The notes beneath the pieces were generated by a model. It had not been told where the DNA came from, ran no database searches, and was given only the letters and a program-made list of their open reading frames with translations. The position numbers and the translations under genes are program-made. Of a stretch of DNA of 64,000 bases, positions 1 through 12,116 are shown in pieces (within the stretch, counting starts at the first letter, position 1; every line of letters begins with the position of its first letter). The DNA is from Aulostomus chinensis (taxonomy: Eukaryota > Chordata > Actinopteri > Syngnathiformes > Aulostomidae): positions 14,435,001 through 14,499,000 of the forward strand of contig JBBMOA010000018.1 of the NCBI GenBank assembly GCA_037954235.1. Direction: 5' to 3'.

Positions 1-1227
1 AGTAGGAGTCAAATCCATCAGTTTGTTGACCTGCAAGGTGATGACATAAGCATGACCTCAGTCTTGCTCCTGCAGGCGTCTGCTGGCAAGCCTGTTTAGC
101 TTCCTGCTCATTTGAAACTCTCAAGACAGAGACAAGATGGATGTGTGAGTGAAAGCCGGCTAGCAGGAGACGTCTCAGTGTTTCACCGTATGCTATCGCT
201 ATCCCCCCCGCTCCTTTGGCCTCCGGCTCCATTCAGAAATATGTTCAGTTAAATATCTGCAGGGGGCTCGTTTGCTCCACATTAGTGGCTACATGTGATC
301 GCTCTGCATGTCAGAGCCCCTCTGAGTCGTCCTCATGACTTTAGACGTGAGAATAAGGGCCTGCAGGTTTCATATTGACAGGAGGATCCCTGAAGAGCTG
401 AGATCAAAACCATATGGAGAGGGTATACATGCGTATGTGCTGCACGTCACGTCATGTTTCATACACACAAAGCCTTAAAAGATGGAAAACACAAGTTTAT
501 GAAGCTTGAGCTGAGGAGGGAGGTATGTATTTGGTGTCTTTTGTTTTGGGAGTACCACAAGCGAGGATGGACAGCCTCTCAACCCTCAGCAGAAGAAGAA
601 GAGCAGGGCCAGCAAACTGGTAGGCAGAAATCTAACTGGGAGGTTTTTATTGGCCAGATCTGCAGTTCTCTTCTTGTGGGACTTGAGTGACGCGTATAAT
701 TTCTAAAGAACGATTCTACCACGGGACAAATGGAGATTAGGGTTTTAATTTGGTTAATTGTTCAGTCTTAGTCCCAGCAGGAGTGAGATGACCGGCAGGG
801 GACAGAGACTCAGGTTCGGGTCGGTGGATTGCTGAGTTGATGCAGCATCGTTGCTCTCTTTACACATCAGCTTCTTTAATGATCACTCCATCAGATGGTG
901 TCCTTTCATCCAGTCTTCATGCATGTGATATATTCCATACCTCTTTAATTAAAACCTACAAAGAAGTACTGATCTATATGATGGAGAGCACTCCCTGGGC
1001 TGCTCTCAGAAGATTTGACATTTACCAAACTCCCTCCATGTTGGGTAAAATGTGCACTCCGTCTTCTTCTGCGGGCTCAGCTGGATCATTGCAGCCCGAG
1101 CGGGGGACGCTAGAGAGGTACTCCCACACCAGGAGGGAGGGTGCAGCTGGGAGGCGGAATATTCCCCACCTGTCCTTCGGTCTACTTTAGCCGATGTAAT
1201 GGTGCACGGGTTACAACGGGAGAGAGA
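1..1227. other. Unique non-coding sequence, nothing recognised
   Basis: Only short open frames occur, in several frames at once and without family resemblance. I see no repeat, RNA gene or splice-bounded open segment. The stretch ends at a poly(A) run followed by a short TG repeat. Confidence 0.6.
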
Positions 1228-1259
1228 TAAAAAAAAAAAAATGTGTGTGTGTGTGTGTG
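1228..1259. repeat. Poly(A) followed by (TG)n
   Basis: About 14 A residues run directly into nine TG units. This is a simple-sequence compound microsatellite. Confidence 0.9.
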
Positions 1260-1371
1260 AGGGTAGGGGGAGTTAGGGCTGTAGCAAGCTAAGGCAGATG
1301 GTGGTGAGCAGGGAGGGGATTAGAGTTGCAGGTTGAATAGACGCATGGAGTACAAATGAAAAAAAAAATCA

Positions 1372-1394
1372 GGTTAATCCCACTGGGATTAACC
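1372..1394. promoter_or_regulatory. Perfect 23-bp palindrome with twin TAATCC motifs
   Basis: Two 11-base arms (GGTTAATCCCA and its exact complement) flank one central C. Each arm contains TAATCC, the core bound by K50 homeodomain proteins of the OTX/PITX/GSC type. The symmetry is read directly from the sequence; a regulatory role is inference from the motif. Confidence 0.35.
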
Positions 1395-4300
1395 ACCTTT
1401 ACATTTTAAAGCTATATGAACACATACGTTCCGTTCATCTCAACTGAAAACACTGCTTTTATTTCCTAATTCTAAATATCCAAATGGGGGTGGGGGGGTG
1501 GGGATGAGGTACCTTCCGTCAACTTCTGTCAAAGGATGACGACATTCCGTGAAATGTTACTATATATAACTAAAAGGCTTGCGACAGCTCTTCTCCGGTG
1601 ATATTGAACAGTGCGTTTTAGAATTTATGCCTGCAAATGTCAGACTACATGATGTGGTTTTAAACAGCGGGCGTCTCACTTTGAACGTACTGGCGCTGAT
1701 TAGCAAATGTCAGTATGCCAACACAAAAGAACGTCTCATCAGGTTATTTCACCTCTTCTTTCGTATAGTTGCGCCGTGTCGGGTAATTAAAGGGACATTT
1801 GTGATTTCTTTTAAAGGAGGGTTGTGTGAAGTAATCATGCACAGTGACGCTCTAAATTTGCCCTGAATATAAATGACCTTTTACGTGGTAACACAGGGTC
1901 AGGCGGGACTACCTGTCAGCGATTAGTTTTGATCGAGAATCCAATGTTATAGCGAAAACCTTTTTTTTTTTTAGGTGACATGTGCTATTTCGGAGCAACA
2001 AACTCAGGGATGTTTTCAGAAACAAAACACAGGAAGCGATGTCGCAAAAACAGGAGCAGGAAAAGGCGGGTACGTGTATTACACACGCTGCCATGTGCTG
2101 TGGCTTCTGTGCTCTTGTCTACCTAGTAACTCGCAGGTGGCTGGAGGTGGTACAGGGAGGATTGTCCTGACCACCTGCACCCTCTTTCCTCCAGATGTTA
2201 TAAAGGAAAGGCACAGCTGCACGTCTCCTTCGGCCGATTGGCTCTTTTTCACTGGATTACAGGTTGTCAACCTCCCGCTCACGTGTCAGGGTCTCAATGC
2301 TTCTGCGTGTTTCCATTCACAGTTGCGTCTGTGGTGCTGAGATCCTCTTTAATCACTTCAACATAATCTCTCCATATACACACACATTGAAGAAGATTTT
2401 AAGCAAATGATGATTAAAATGACGGAAAAAGACCTGTATATAAACCCTCTTGAGTCAGCGATGTGAGGGAGGCTCTTTGGCAGTCGGAGGACATGAGCTA
2501 CTGCAAATTGAGGTCTTTTTGTTGAACGAGCTACAAACTGTATCTACTAAAATGTTTGTAGGCATTTAGGGACTTTATTTTAGAATAAAGTTATGACTGT
2601 AAATGAGAGAGAGGGAGGTTGAAGAAGAGGTGGGAATTGTAACAACGGTCCCTGGATGGACGGAAACTTGTTATGCTGATGCTCAGGGTCAGCACCTTAA
2701 CCCCGAGACCGCCAGGGGACCCTGATATGTTTACAAGCATTCAACGTGACTTGATGTTCAGACAAATTTAATTGGAATTTCGCAACTTAAAATGTGAGAC
2801 ATTTACCCTTCAGAAAGATTTATTGAAACATGACTTTGAGTAGCAGATGATGTCAGGAGTTGCCTGCTGCAGCATTTAAATAACAAAAATTCAGACAGTA
2901 AAAAAAGTGACGTGAGGTCGAGATGAGGTGGCTGTTGGTGTCCTGTGTTGTCGAAGCTGATGATGAAAGGCAGAGATGTCGCCGTGACAATGGCGGCATC
3001 TTTGATGTACGGCAGTCGGACTGTCAGAATGTGGTTTAGCAGATGAGAGGGGCAAAAACTTGCCAGTAAGCTTTGATCAAATTGAAAAATTTACATTGTA
3101 CGTGCAAACCAGACAACAGTCAGACTCTGAGAGCAACAGAGAGGTGATAAATGCACACGGCGATAAATGACAAACCCCCCGTTTCTCAGAGCTTGAGATC
3201 CCTCTGCAGCACCGCCGGGATTATCATCTTGAATGATATTTGATGAGAGCTGCAGCAGAGATCCACGCCGTGATGTCACCAGCCCCGAGCGGCCCCTCTG
3301 CTCTGTGTAACAGGCATCATGTGTGATTTATGACTCGGTTATGAGAGAACACACTGGTCACTCGGACAAAGGTTACAGCTCCAAATTAGACTGCTGTGAC
3401 TCCTATTGACATGGGAAGACCAGGGTTTAGATATTTCATCTCTGGTGTCATTGAAGTGAAATTCACACACGACCCAATTTATCTCCTGCCACAGACCACT
3501 TGGAATTGATCAATTATGAATGGAACTTCTATCTATGAAAAGTTTCTTTAAAAAAAAAGTGAGATTCTTCAGTAAAGGTCGATGAAGCCACAACTAAATA
3601 TTTATTAAAGTGGTTATAATCAACATTTATAAATCAAATCAGTGAAATATTTAACAACTACCTTCCCTCGGTGCATTGATTATTCATAAAAAATAATAAA
3701 ATAACACGATCATCAATTTTTCATGCTGAGAACAGTTTTACTAGTGTACAAGTCTGTCTGTAAATATGAATGCAGTATGAACAAGAATTCAAGTCCTGGA
3801 AATATTCTGGTTACCCTCTGGTTACGTGCTGGTAGTACTAGCCAGTCACGCTTGAACTGGTTTTGGTAAACATTCCCTAAATGGAGAGCAAAAGAGCTGG
3901 AATACACGAACCGGAATATTATCTCATTATATTGTAACTTTTCTGGTCCGTCCGCCCTCTCCGGCGCACCTTTCCCACGACAGATACACAAAGTATTGTT
4001 ATTCTTAATCTGGTGTAGGAATTTTGTACCAAAAACAGTAAAAACCGGACAATATATCACCAAGCGACTATTTACAAATGGTTACACCTGTGAGTAGTAG
4101 TAGAAGTAGTAATAGTAGAGTGCGTATAGAGGTTGCTTCTGACCTTCAAGTGGGGAGGTGCAGGGGGGATTCAGCCTCCATATCAGGCAGGTAAAGCTAG
4201 GAAGCCTTTGGATGGTGGAGGACAGTTGAACCAGATGGGACAAATCTCACTCTGGGTTTGCAGTGGCCCAGCAACCCTCCAGGTAACCCATAAGTAAATG

Positions 4301-4460
4301 ACTACCTGCCTGTAAACCTTGATGATAAACCTGTACGTTCTGACGGTTACTGGCACGTTTTAGGGTCTGTCCTTCTTTCCTTCTCTCTCTGGAGCAGAAA
4401 TGATGCTTATGTCATTTATTGTATTTATTGTAGCTTCCAGTGGCAGCAGGTTTCCTGGTG
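1395..4460. other. Unique non-coding sequence
   Basis: No gene is recognised. Open frames of about 95 and 121 codons near 1.6-2.3 kb overlap others in alternative frames and show no domain I know. A short (AGT)n-like stretch lies at about 4093-4120. Otherwise the sequence is unremarkable and mildly AT-rich. Confidence 0.55.
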
Positions 4461-4586
4461 TGACGTCACTTCCTGCCCATCCTCCTGTTAAACTCAGCCC
4501 ACCAATAACGTGGCACAGGCGGGAGACGCGAGACCCCGACTGCACCTGAGAGAAAGAGCTCACCTTACCTGTGTCACCTGCTTACA
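4461..4586 (+). promoter_or_regulatory. Candidate promoter and 5' exon: CRE/ETS-like pair, CCAAT box, GTAAGT donor
   Basis: A full palindromic CRE (TGACGTCA, 4461-4468) runs directly into CTTCCTG, an ETS-type core on the other strand. A CCAAT pentamer follows at 4502-4506, and a GTAAGT donor-like site begins at 4587. This arrangement is common at TATA-less promoters. The sequence is also more GC-rich than its surroundings. Transcription is inferred, not shown. Confidence 0.25.
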
Positions 4587-4716
4587 GTAAGTGTAGCTAA
4601 AGTTAACAACCACAGCAACAAATCATCGTATCTCCAGTATCTCCGTACCTCTGGCAGCTCACAGCTGAACGGAGGGAACGCCTTGCTGCCTGTTTGTCTA
4701 TGTTTCATATCAACAG

Positions 4717-4839
4717 GAACCCGCTGGGAGCCTCGCTGCTACTGCGGCATTTCATGGCTTGTGTGGAAAGAGTGTTTACGAAGCTGTACGAGCAAGATTT
4801 GATGCTGCAGCCCGAGAGTGCACCCTGTTTCAGAGTGAG
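4717..4839 (+). other. Exon-like open segment 1 (unidentified)
   Basis: The segment is bordered by a pyrimidine-containing stretch ending in CAACAG and by the donor-like GTGAGC. It is exactly 41 codons with no stop in the frame starting at its first base; the middle contains YEAVRARFDAAARE, which looks helical. A second frame is also open and contains an ATG (4754). I do not recognise the protein. It could be a host exon, chance, or decayed transposon coding sequence. Confidence 0.22.
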
Positions 4840-5178
4840 GTGAGCGACCCAAACCATCAGGCCAGCTAGCAGAGAGGAGGCAGCTGAGTTCCTTTCTTGG
4901 ATTTGTAGGATATCACGGAATGTTCTTTCCTTCTTTAGCAGCGATCAGTGCCCCTCTGGACATACTCACGCCAAAAAAAAACCCCAAAACAGCTGAGGCC
5001 CAAGAGCCAGCCAGTGGAATGCACAGCTGCCAACAGACCTTTTGGAACCCAAGGAATATTTGGAGTGCTCGTATTCTGTTCCATCCAGACTACAAAACAA
5101 TGTTCCAATGAAAAAAAATAAATATAAAAAACAAGCCAAGATCCTCTGTCAGCATATATTCAGCTGTGTGGTTGCCAG

Positions 5179-5286
5179 AAAGGATACACTCAGATGGTGG
5201 GACAGCTGAGCTTTGTCATTGTATGCCCAGAAGAGCTGGACAAGCCCTCATTGTACCGAGGGGAACGGCTCAGTAGAGAACTGGAT
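5179..5286 (+). other. Exon-like open segment 2 (unidentified)
   Basis: It follows GTTGCCAG and ends at GTAAGC. It is exactly 36 codons and open, so it keeps the same phase as segment 1. It includes the string FVIVCPEELDKPS, which faintly resembles the IVGLPE-type patch of LINE ORF1 proteins. Other frames are also open here, which weakens the exon reading. Confidence 0.2.
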
Positions 5287-5386
5287 GTAAGCCCACCACA
5301 AAGCTCTTATCCAGGCATTTGAGAATGTGGGAAAATAATCCAAACAGAGACAAAAAAAAAAAAAAGACCAACAACTCTACAACCAG

Positions 5387-5511
5387 AGGCAGATGGCTTT
5401 ACATCCTCTGCCTGCTGAGAGGGCACTCATCAGGATTTGCTGCTGGAGAGCCAAAGAGAACTTCCTGAGGAACCATTTATCACTGTTGAAGCCCGACCGC
5501 CCTGCATTTAT
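5387..5511 (+). other. Exon-like open segment 3 (unidentified)
   Basis: It follows CTACAACCAG and ends at GTGAGT, with 41 open codons plus two bases. The predicted stretch PLPAERALIRICCWRAKENF is compact and basic. In L1-type ORF1 proteins a 'PRALIVR...K' patch lies roughly 60 residues after the IVGLPE-like patch, and the spacing to segment 2 is similar. A decayed LINE ORF1 is therefore the main alternative to a host exon. Confidence 0.2.
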
Positions 5512-6857
5512 GTGAGTGGTACTAGAAGCCAAGAGGAACCAGGGCAGCTTTCTGGTTCACCCTAGCAGAGCAACCACAGGTCACGCTAGAGGTGGCTGAT
5601 TCCTCAGTTTAGGCTGAGGTCCCAGCTGTAATGAGCACAGAAAACTGTCAATAAAGATGATTTAATAATAGTACAGGTTATCATATTGGCAATAATTACA
5701 AATCTATTTACATACATCAATACTGGGATGTAGAAAGATGTATTTTTAAAGGGCTTAGAAAAGCAAGTACTTTATTTTCTTATAAAGGAAATAAAATTCA
5801 TGAGACCCTTTAACAGGAGGACATGGCCCTCAGCGACTGTCTACCCTTGAAAAATGGTAAAACTGCCTATGAGGAGCAATTACTGCAAGCACATGGAGTG
5901 CATAAAATACACCAACACATGGCTACAGTTTAAAAAAATAAAATAAAACCTTGTGAACCTGTCATTTGATCAAAAATAAAATCTTCATGAGGTGAATGTA
6001 GAACTTGGATGGTGGTCACGCAGACCAAGTTAGTTGAAGGTGTCAGACACCACGCAAGATCCCAGCAAGATAAGCGACCCCCTTCCTGAGTGATCGATTT
6101 CTGCCTCTCTGGAAACAAAGTGTCAGGATGTCTGTTGACTGATGTGTTTCTCATTCACTGCTCACTGGGATCACATTCCGCAGACAGTAAAACAGAGATG
6201 GATGGATTGCATTGATGAGTAGGTTGACGACTGTCTTGGGATTGTTGTTGTTGTTTTTAGAAAGTCTTTACAAAGCAGTTTAATATTGCAAATACATCCG
6301 GAGTCACAGTCACATTGGTAGACCTCGGAAAAAACGTCCGTATTGGCCTCTTGACACTTAACGTGCATAAGTGGTTTGTTTTCTTTTTATCCCGTCTAGA
6401 GAAAAGTTGCTATCATTGCATAATACAACGGCTTTTCCTCCAAAATACCTTTTTGGCATCATGGAGTTACATTTTTTTTATACATACATTATGAAAAAGT
6501 TGTAGTTTTTGGGTTATCAACCCAAGCTTCTTGTATTTTATATCTTAAAAAAAATGCCTGAGTGCTTTTCCTATGGATCTCATAGGACCACTGGATTCTT
6601 ATCAACTGTGAATAGCAGCTGACTATCATAAGATTCACCCACCGTAAAGATTTTCTTCTGCAATTTATTTATATCCACTTCTCTCAGAGAACATTTTTTT
6701 GTCATGAAGTACCATAAGATACACCTGCACATTCATCACTAATGAAGGCAGCTGCATGTCATTCATGACTGTTGTGTCAAAGTGTCTTAAAAACTTAATC
6801 TGCAGGCAAGAAATGTCATCATGTAGCAGCTAGTCTGCGTTTTTGCCAGGACTGGAA
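5512..6857. other. AT-rich non-coding sequence
   Basis: No feature is recognised. There are several A or T runs and a short (TTG)n-like tract near 6244. Open frames are short and unrelated to known families. Confidence 0.55.
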
Positions 6858-7110
6858 AACTAGCTTAGCTAACTAAGCTAGCTAACGTTACTAAGCATGT
6901 GTGTGCATGTCATGCCTGACAATAGTGTAAAACTGCATATTATTTTGAGCATTTTTTTTTGCTTATTCTACCTAATTAGCTTAACAACCTAAGCTAGCTA
7001 ACAATTTTGAGCATGTTATTCATGATAATGGTATAAAAGTGAATGTTGGTGGCAGCAAATTTCCCTGTACTCGAACTAGCTAAGTATGCTTGCTAACGTT
7101 GCATTTTCCG
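6858..7110. repeat. Degenerate GCTAGCTAAC-rich repeat cluster
   Basis: Three diverged blocks, near 6861, 6971 and 7075, share an AAGCTAGCTAAC-like core. The first two are followed by similar text: a GAGCAT/GCATGT motif, then AATAGTGTAAAA or AATGGTATAAAA. This looks like an old imperfect tandem duplication or the interior of a decayed non-autonomous transposon. Confidence 0.45.
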
Positions 7111-9375
7111 TGTGTGTGTCCGTCCCAGTGAGCTAGGTCACATCCACAAGACGTCTTTCAGACGGGTGTGTCAGATGTCCAAAAGACGTCCCCTCATCTT
7201 CTGAAAATTGATGTTCACGAGAGCTCTAGTGGAAATCTTTTCAGTGCCACATGAAATAAACTGCAGACTCATTTTAGACTTTATACCCCTGCCGGACAAA
7301 TATGGCCTGAAGCTTGTGTGTTGATAGAAAAAAAGGAAGTGACCTTGAGGTACAAATATCAACAAAAAGATGGAAAATACAGCAAATGGCAGGAAACAAA
7401 AGAAAGGGAAAATGGATTCAGACACTTTTAGTGCTCTCAATTGCTGTTACGTGTAATTTTCATAAATTTTTTCCAAAAGCGAAAAATTGTTTAAATCTTA
7501 ATAAAATAAAACATTTCATTCATAAAATCATTCTTTTGTGGACTAATACTATAATAAAAGCACAATAAAATTGCTAATTGTTAACAACAACAATAACACA
7601 GAGATACGGAGTTCGGTCCAATAAATGTTAACAGAGGCAAGAATAGACATTCATTTATTCACTTGTTTGGGCTGGAATTGTGTAGCAAGGTAAAGCCTGC
7701 AGGTTGGGATCCACTTTACTGAGGTGGTTCATGATGACTCGATGTGTGCCATCATTCATAGTGACACAAGAGATCCTGTAACCATCCGCTACTGCACAAT
7801 CAGCAACAACTCAGCATCGGTAACCGTGGGCGATGGGCTTGCCAATAGACAATTCATCTTACTGTAATGAACAGCATCAATAATGTAGAAGTAATTTAGA
7901 AAACAAAGCTTCATGTGCACTGTATGTTGCTTCACAAATCTTGCGCTATAACGTCTCCACTATTATTTTGATCAAGTTTCATTTGCAGCAGTATCCCAGT
8001 TATACAAATCTGACAACAGTCCCTAGCTCGTGACTTGTGACAACAGAAAATGAGATAGAAATAGTTTGTGTCCATGTTTGGTGGGATACACTTGTGGAAT
8101 ATTTATATTTAATGTCACTTAAAAGTCACTACAGCCGCAGCGTTCTAATTTCTGCTGATCCTATAATCCTCGTACTATCAGCACGACTGCGGGAACATGA
8201 ATTTGCAGCATTTTTTGGCACAGGAGCCGAGGTCCCAAAAGGGCCAAACACGGTCTCATTTTAAAAAAGCCCCACAATTTAAGCTGCAGCTACCACCCTC
8301 ATTTGTGCTGGAATTAGACCAAGATCAGAGACAAAATAATTAATCTGACTGCACGCTATCTGGGTCAGACACATCTGCAATGCCAGCCAAGAGAAAATAG
8401 TCAACTGTGATATTGAAGATAAATGGAATTTGAGAGGCATTTAGTTTTGGTGAGCCTTTATGATTCGACCATGGATCATTAAGTTGTGCAAACACAACCT
8501 CTAATGGCCTGAGCATTTAATTTCTGTAGGTTGGTTGTTGTGCTCCTGATGCATATTTGTCCGCGCGCCTCACCTGTCTCAGGTGATGTCACCACATGTT
8601 TGACGGTGTTGATTTTATTGATAAAATGCTGGCTGAAGCTGGCGAATCCATGTCCCCCCGCCTCGTCATTCGCCCTCCATCAGGAAACGCATAAATTATA
8701 TCACAACCAAGAACGCTGTGATCGTTTCAGTAACTTCACCACAACCTTCACCACAGTCTATAACTTACAGGCCTCCGCCAGCGTGTTTCCACCGTCTTGT
8801 ATGTGGGCGCCATTCTCGTAAACCACCCGTGAGTTGTGGTACGGCTGAGAGGTGTGACAGGCCATAAAAATCTGGGGCCAGCTGATGATAATGTGCTCAC
8901 CAACGCGCTGGGCCCTGTCAGCCTTGTTTTATGACCCGCCATGGACCGCACACGTGCTCACACATGCAAACGCACAAACACACATGCGCGCACTCACTTG
9001 GTCAAAGGATGCAGAGCTTTTTAAACATTTTGCATTTTGTTCATGTTAAATGGTGCGTGAGGATGAGAAAACAAAGACAACATCAGAGTAACACTGTGCA
9101 AGCATGCACGCTCAATCTAACACACACGTTTACTGCTCGAACCGTTATGGATCAGCGGTTGTTGACAGGCTGTGCATCACACATTTGCATGTGTAAACAG
9201 TGCCACAAGAAATACCTCCACATCATATATGGAGGACTTTGTTAACAACTGGTAAGCGTCCCATAATTTTTCTAAATTCCTAAGAGAAGAAAGCAGAATT
9301 GGAGGAAAGAAGGAAGCAAAATGAACATGATCTATTTTCTAAAATCGAAACCAGCAGAGTTAAAGCAAAACAACT
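7111..9375. other. Non-coding sequence, nothing recognised
   Basis: Moderately AT-rich. A degenerate CA-rich stretch lies at about 8946-8998. I found no domain-bearing open frame or interspersed repeat. Confidence 0.5.
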
Positions 9376-9465
9376 TTTTGAGTAATATGTTTATTTGCCA
9401 TCTTCCCCAGAGCCAGGAGAGAAAATAGATACCTTCTTTCCTCTGTGAGTGCATTATGTGAGAGA
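9376..9465 (+). repeat. Partial copy of the CCCCAGAGCCAG interspersed repeat
   Basis: The segment with TTTGCCATCTTCCCCAGAGC, then AGATACC, CTTCTTTCCTCTGTG and GCATTATG matches in order the left end of the element at 44.9 kb and part of the one at 14.3 kb. Only one end is recognisable. Confidence 0.4.
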
Positions 9466-11524
9466 TTGTAATTTCAGAATCAAATATATACCTGGAACTA
9501 GTGTCCCAACGGGGGGCAGTGATTTGACATCTCAAAACTTTGGCAATTAAAAAGAAATTTTGTTTACAACTTTGTAAAACAGGGTGAGGATGATTTGTTT
9601 AGATACTGAACCTTATTTATTTGAAGTATTTTTAAAGCTAAGTGGGCAGGAAAGAGGTATGCTAACACTTCCCATCCACAACCATTAATTGTGCTAAGCT
9701 AACTAGCATTCAGCTGCTCTGTGAGCATGATGAGCTCCAGGAAAGAAATGTGACACTTTACAATTACAGAAGTTCTTCACTTCTTGCAGGTGACAAACTA
9801 CACTGGGTGGGAAGAATCATTTTGGCACGAGTTTCTACATTAAAGAAAAAGATATCGCACTTACACAAAGCACTTATGTGGAGAAAAATGGATCATTTAG
9901 GATTTTACTAGCTTTTCAATCAAAAAAAAAAATCAAGTTTCTACCTTTTTACGATGTTATCCATGCTGCTAACACTTCCAGCTGTAATTAGTGATTAGTC
10001 TGAATGGGTTTTTAAAGTAAGAAATCAGTGAAAGTTCCTCTGCATTACCTCGTTATGCAGAGACGCACGATTGACACGTATGTTCTAGATTCACGTGTGC
10101 GATATACATGCGACTCGTAGAAGGCTCGCCCCCAGAGGTGAAACCTGCCTGTAATTAGGACCCAAATGGCTTTACGGCGACTAATTATTGATGCAGCCAA
10201 TATGTGACAGCGGCTAATAAATACTCAGGCAGGCTGGATGGCACAGACAAGAGCTGCAGCATTAACGATTCTCTGGAAGCTGCTGGAGAAAAGAGGTGTG
10301 TGCATGTGTGGGAGGGGGGGTAGAAGAAAATATGTTGGCATTCATATACGGCGTGATATCGTGTCATTGACTTGACAGAGATACATCGACTTAATAATAC
10401 ATGCCAGGTAAACTGCAACTCAGAAAGAGAGCAGATGAAAGTGTAACCATATCAACTTTTCACTGCAGTAAAAGCACATCCGTCTCCTGTCTGAGAGCTG
10501 CGCTGAAAGTTAACAGTAAAAATGTAATATTGTGGCTATAAAGAGGAAGTTCTGGTTCAATAAATCCACCAACAATGAGGCTCCTTTGGGTGTAAGATGC
10601 AACAAAGTAGGATAATGATTATATACATTTATTGCACTTCATTTATTCTCCAAATTACATCGGCTGTTGTCGATTAGTAGTATAGGCACAGACACATTTT
10701 TGTTTGGGAATAAATTACACATCCACTTTCCACAAACACAAAAAAACTTGAAATGCAGGAGAGGGTAAAAATAGGTTATTTGCATTGCAGGTATTTTCAT
10801 GTGTAAGTAAGAGTGGCAAGGTTGGATTGGTGGGTTGACTTTACAGCCGTGATGTGTCCCTGCGGAGAAGATGGAAGTAATTTTTGGACAAATTTGATTT
10901 GAACATTGAAAAGTGGGTTTTCTAAGAAACACAGCGAAAGAGAGTGGCCTTGTAATTTGTTATTGTGGGGAATTGGAACAAGGTTAGAGGTTTGAGGTGA
11001 CAACACATTCCAAAACATTAGCTATCGCTTGCTTCGCTTCATAAGGAACTTTTATTAATGGGTGAACGTCATGATGTTATTGATTGAAATTGGTTGGTTC
11101 CAGCCTGTAAGCTCATGTCACAGCTGATGTTGTTTTTCTGGAGGAAAATAGGATTTGATTTGGATTCAAGATTCCATTTACATGTTGTTTTTTTTGGCTT
11201 TCACCTTGAAGGGTGGATGGTAGCATTCCTCCACCTTGACAGCGACACACATGGACTCAAAGAAGGAAGAAAAAGTGCACTGCATTGTTTATTTAAGTCT
11301 AACCAAGTGTTTATCACCGAACCTTACTGGATTCTGGCTGTAGCGAAGGCACTTGTTCCCTTTCTCATACCAGTACAGGAAACACCTCCAGTGGCCTACT
11401 GGGGTTCATATTGGGGGATCAGCGTCAGCAAGCGAGTCCATACGTGATTCAATAGCACATCATGTATTAGTCCTGAAGCAGGGCTTCCCAGTTAGCTCAG
11501 GTATCTCCGACTGATATTACATAC
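9466..11524. other. Non-coding sequence, nothing firm
   Basis: No gene or clear repeat. A block at 10151-10230 contains TAATTA and AATAAATA words and reads like regulatory DNA, but this cannot be tested without comparison. Open frames near 10.8-11.4 kb have no recognisable content. Confidence 0.5.
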
Positions 11525-12116
11525 AAGACACCATCCATCCTTTTATCCATTTTCTTCTGCTTGTCCTGTTAAGGGTCGGGGGGGGGGGGGGCTGGAGCCT
11601 ATCCCAGCAGTCTTCGGGCGAAAGGCGGGGTTCACCCTGGGCAGGTCACCAATCGCCAACACATATAGACAGACAACCGTTCACACTCACAGCCACACCT
11701 ACAGTCAATGCAGGGGTGTCACACTGATCCAGTAAAGGGCCGAGTGGCTGCAGGTTTTCATTCCAGCCAAGCAAAAGCAACACCTGATTTGACTTAAATC
11801 AACTCAACTGTGTCCACGCTGCTCATTTGTTGGATCAGGTGTCGCTTTTGCTTGGCTGGAATTAAAACCTGCAGCCACTCGGCCCTTTACTGGGTCAGTG
11901 TGACAACCCTAATTTAGAATATCCTTTTAACTTTGTCCTCTCTTGATGTCTTTGGACTGTGGGAGGAAGCTGGAGTACCAGAGAGAACCCGCACAGGAGC
12001 AGGGAGAACATGGAGACTCACACAGAAAGATCCTGTGATGGAGCCGGGACTTGAACCCAGAACCTTCTTGCTGTGAGGGGGCAGTCCTGACCACTGTGCC
12101 CCCAATCTAAGAAACC
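11525..12116 (-). mobile_element. tRNA-derived SINE (type A), interrupted by a hairpin MITE
   Basis: It matches in order the copies at 55.5 and 59.4 kb. On the + strand it begins with the CATC-rich tail, then the GGCTGGAGCCTATCCCAG body, and ends in the complement of a tRNA-like head. The G run at 11578-11591 is an expansion of a short G tract in the other copies. Candidate target duplications are AAGACACC (11525-11532) and AAGAAACC (12109-12116), 7 of 8 identical. A 200-bp hairpin element sits inside at 11711-11910, so this copy is older than that insertion. Family name not assigned. Confidence 0.8.
11711..11910. mobile_element. Nested hairpin MITE
   Basis: Two 77-bp arms (11712-11788 and 11834-11910) are inverted complements with about four mismatches around a 45-bp loop. 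The ends read CAGGGGTGTCAC and, on the other strand, AGGGTTGTCAC. The CAGGGGT start resembles hAT-type termini. The SINE copies at 55.7 and 59.6 kb lack it and give the empty site; AAT appears on both sides of the insertion. The exact duplication length is blurred by mutation, so the superfamily is tentative. Confidence 0.8.
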
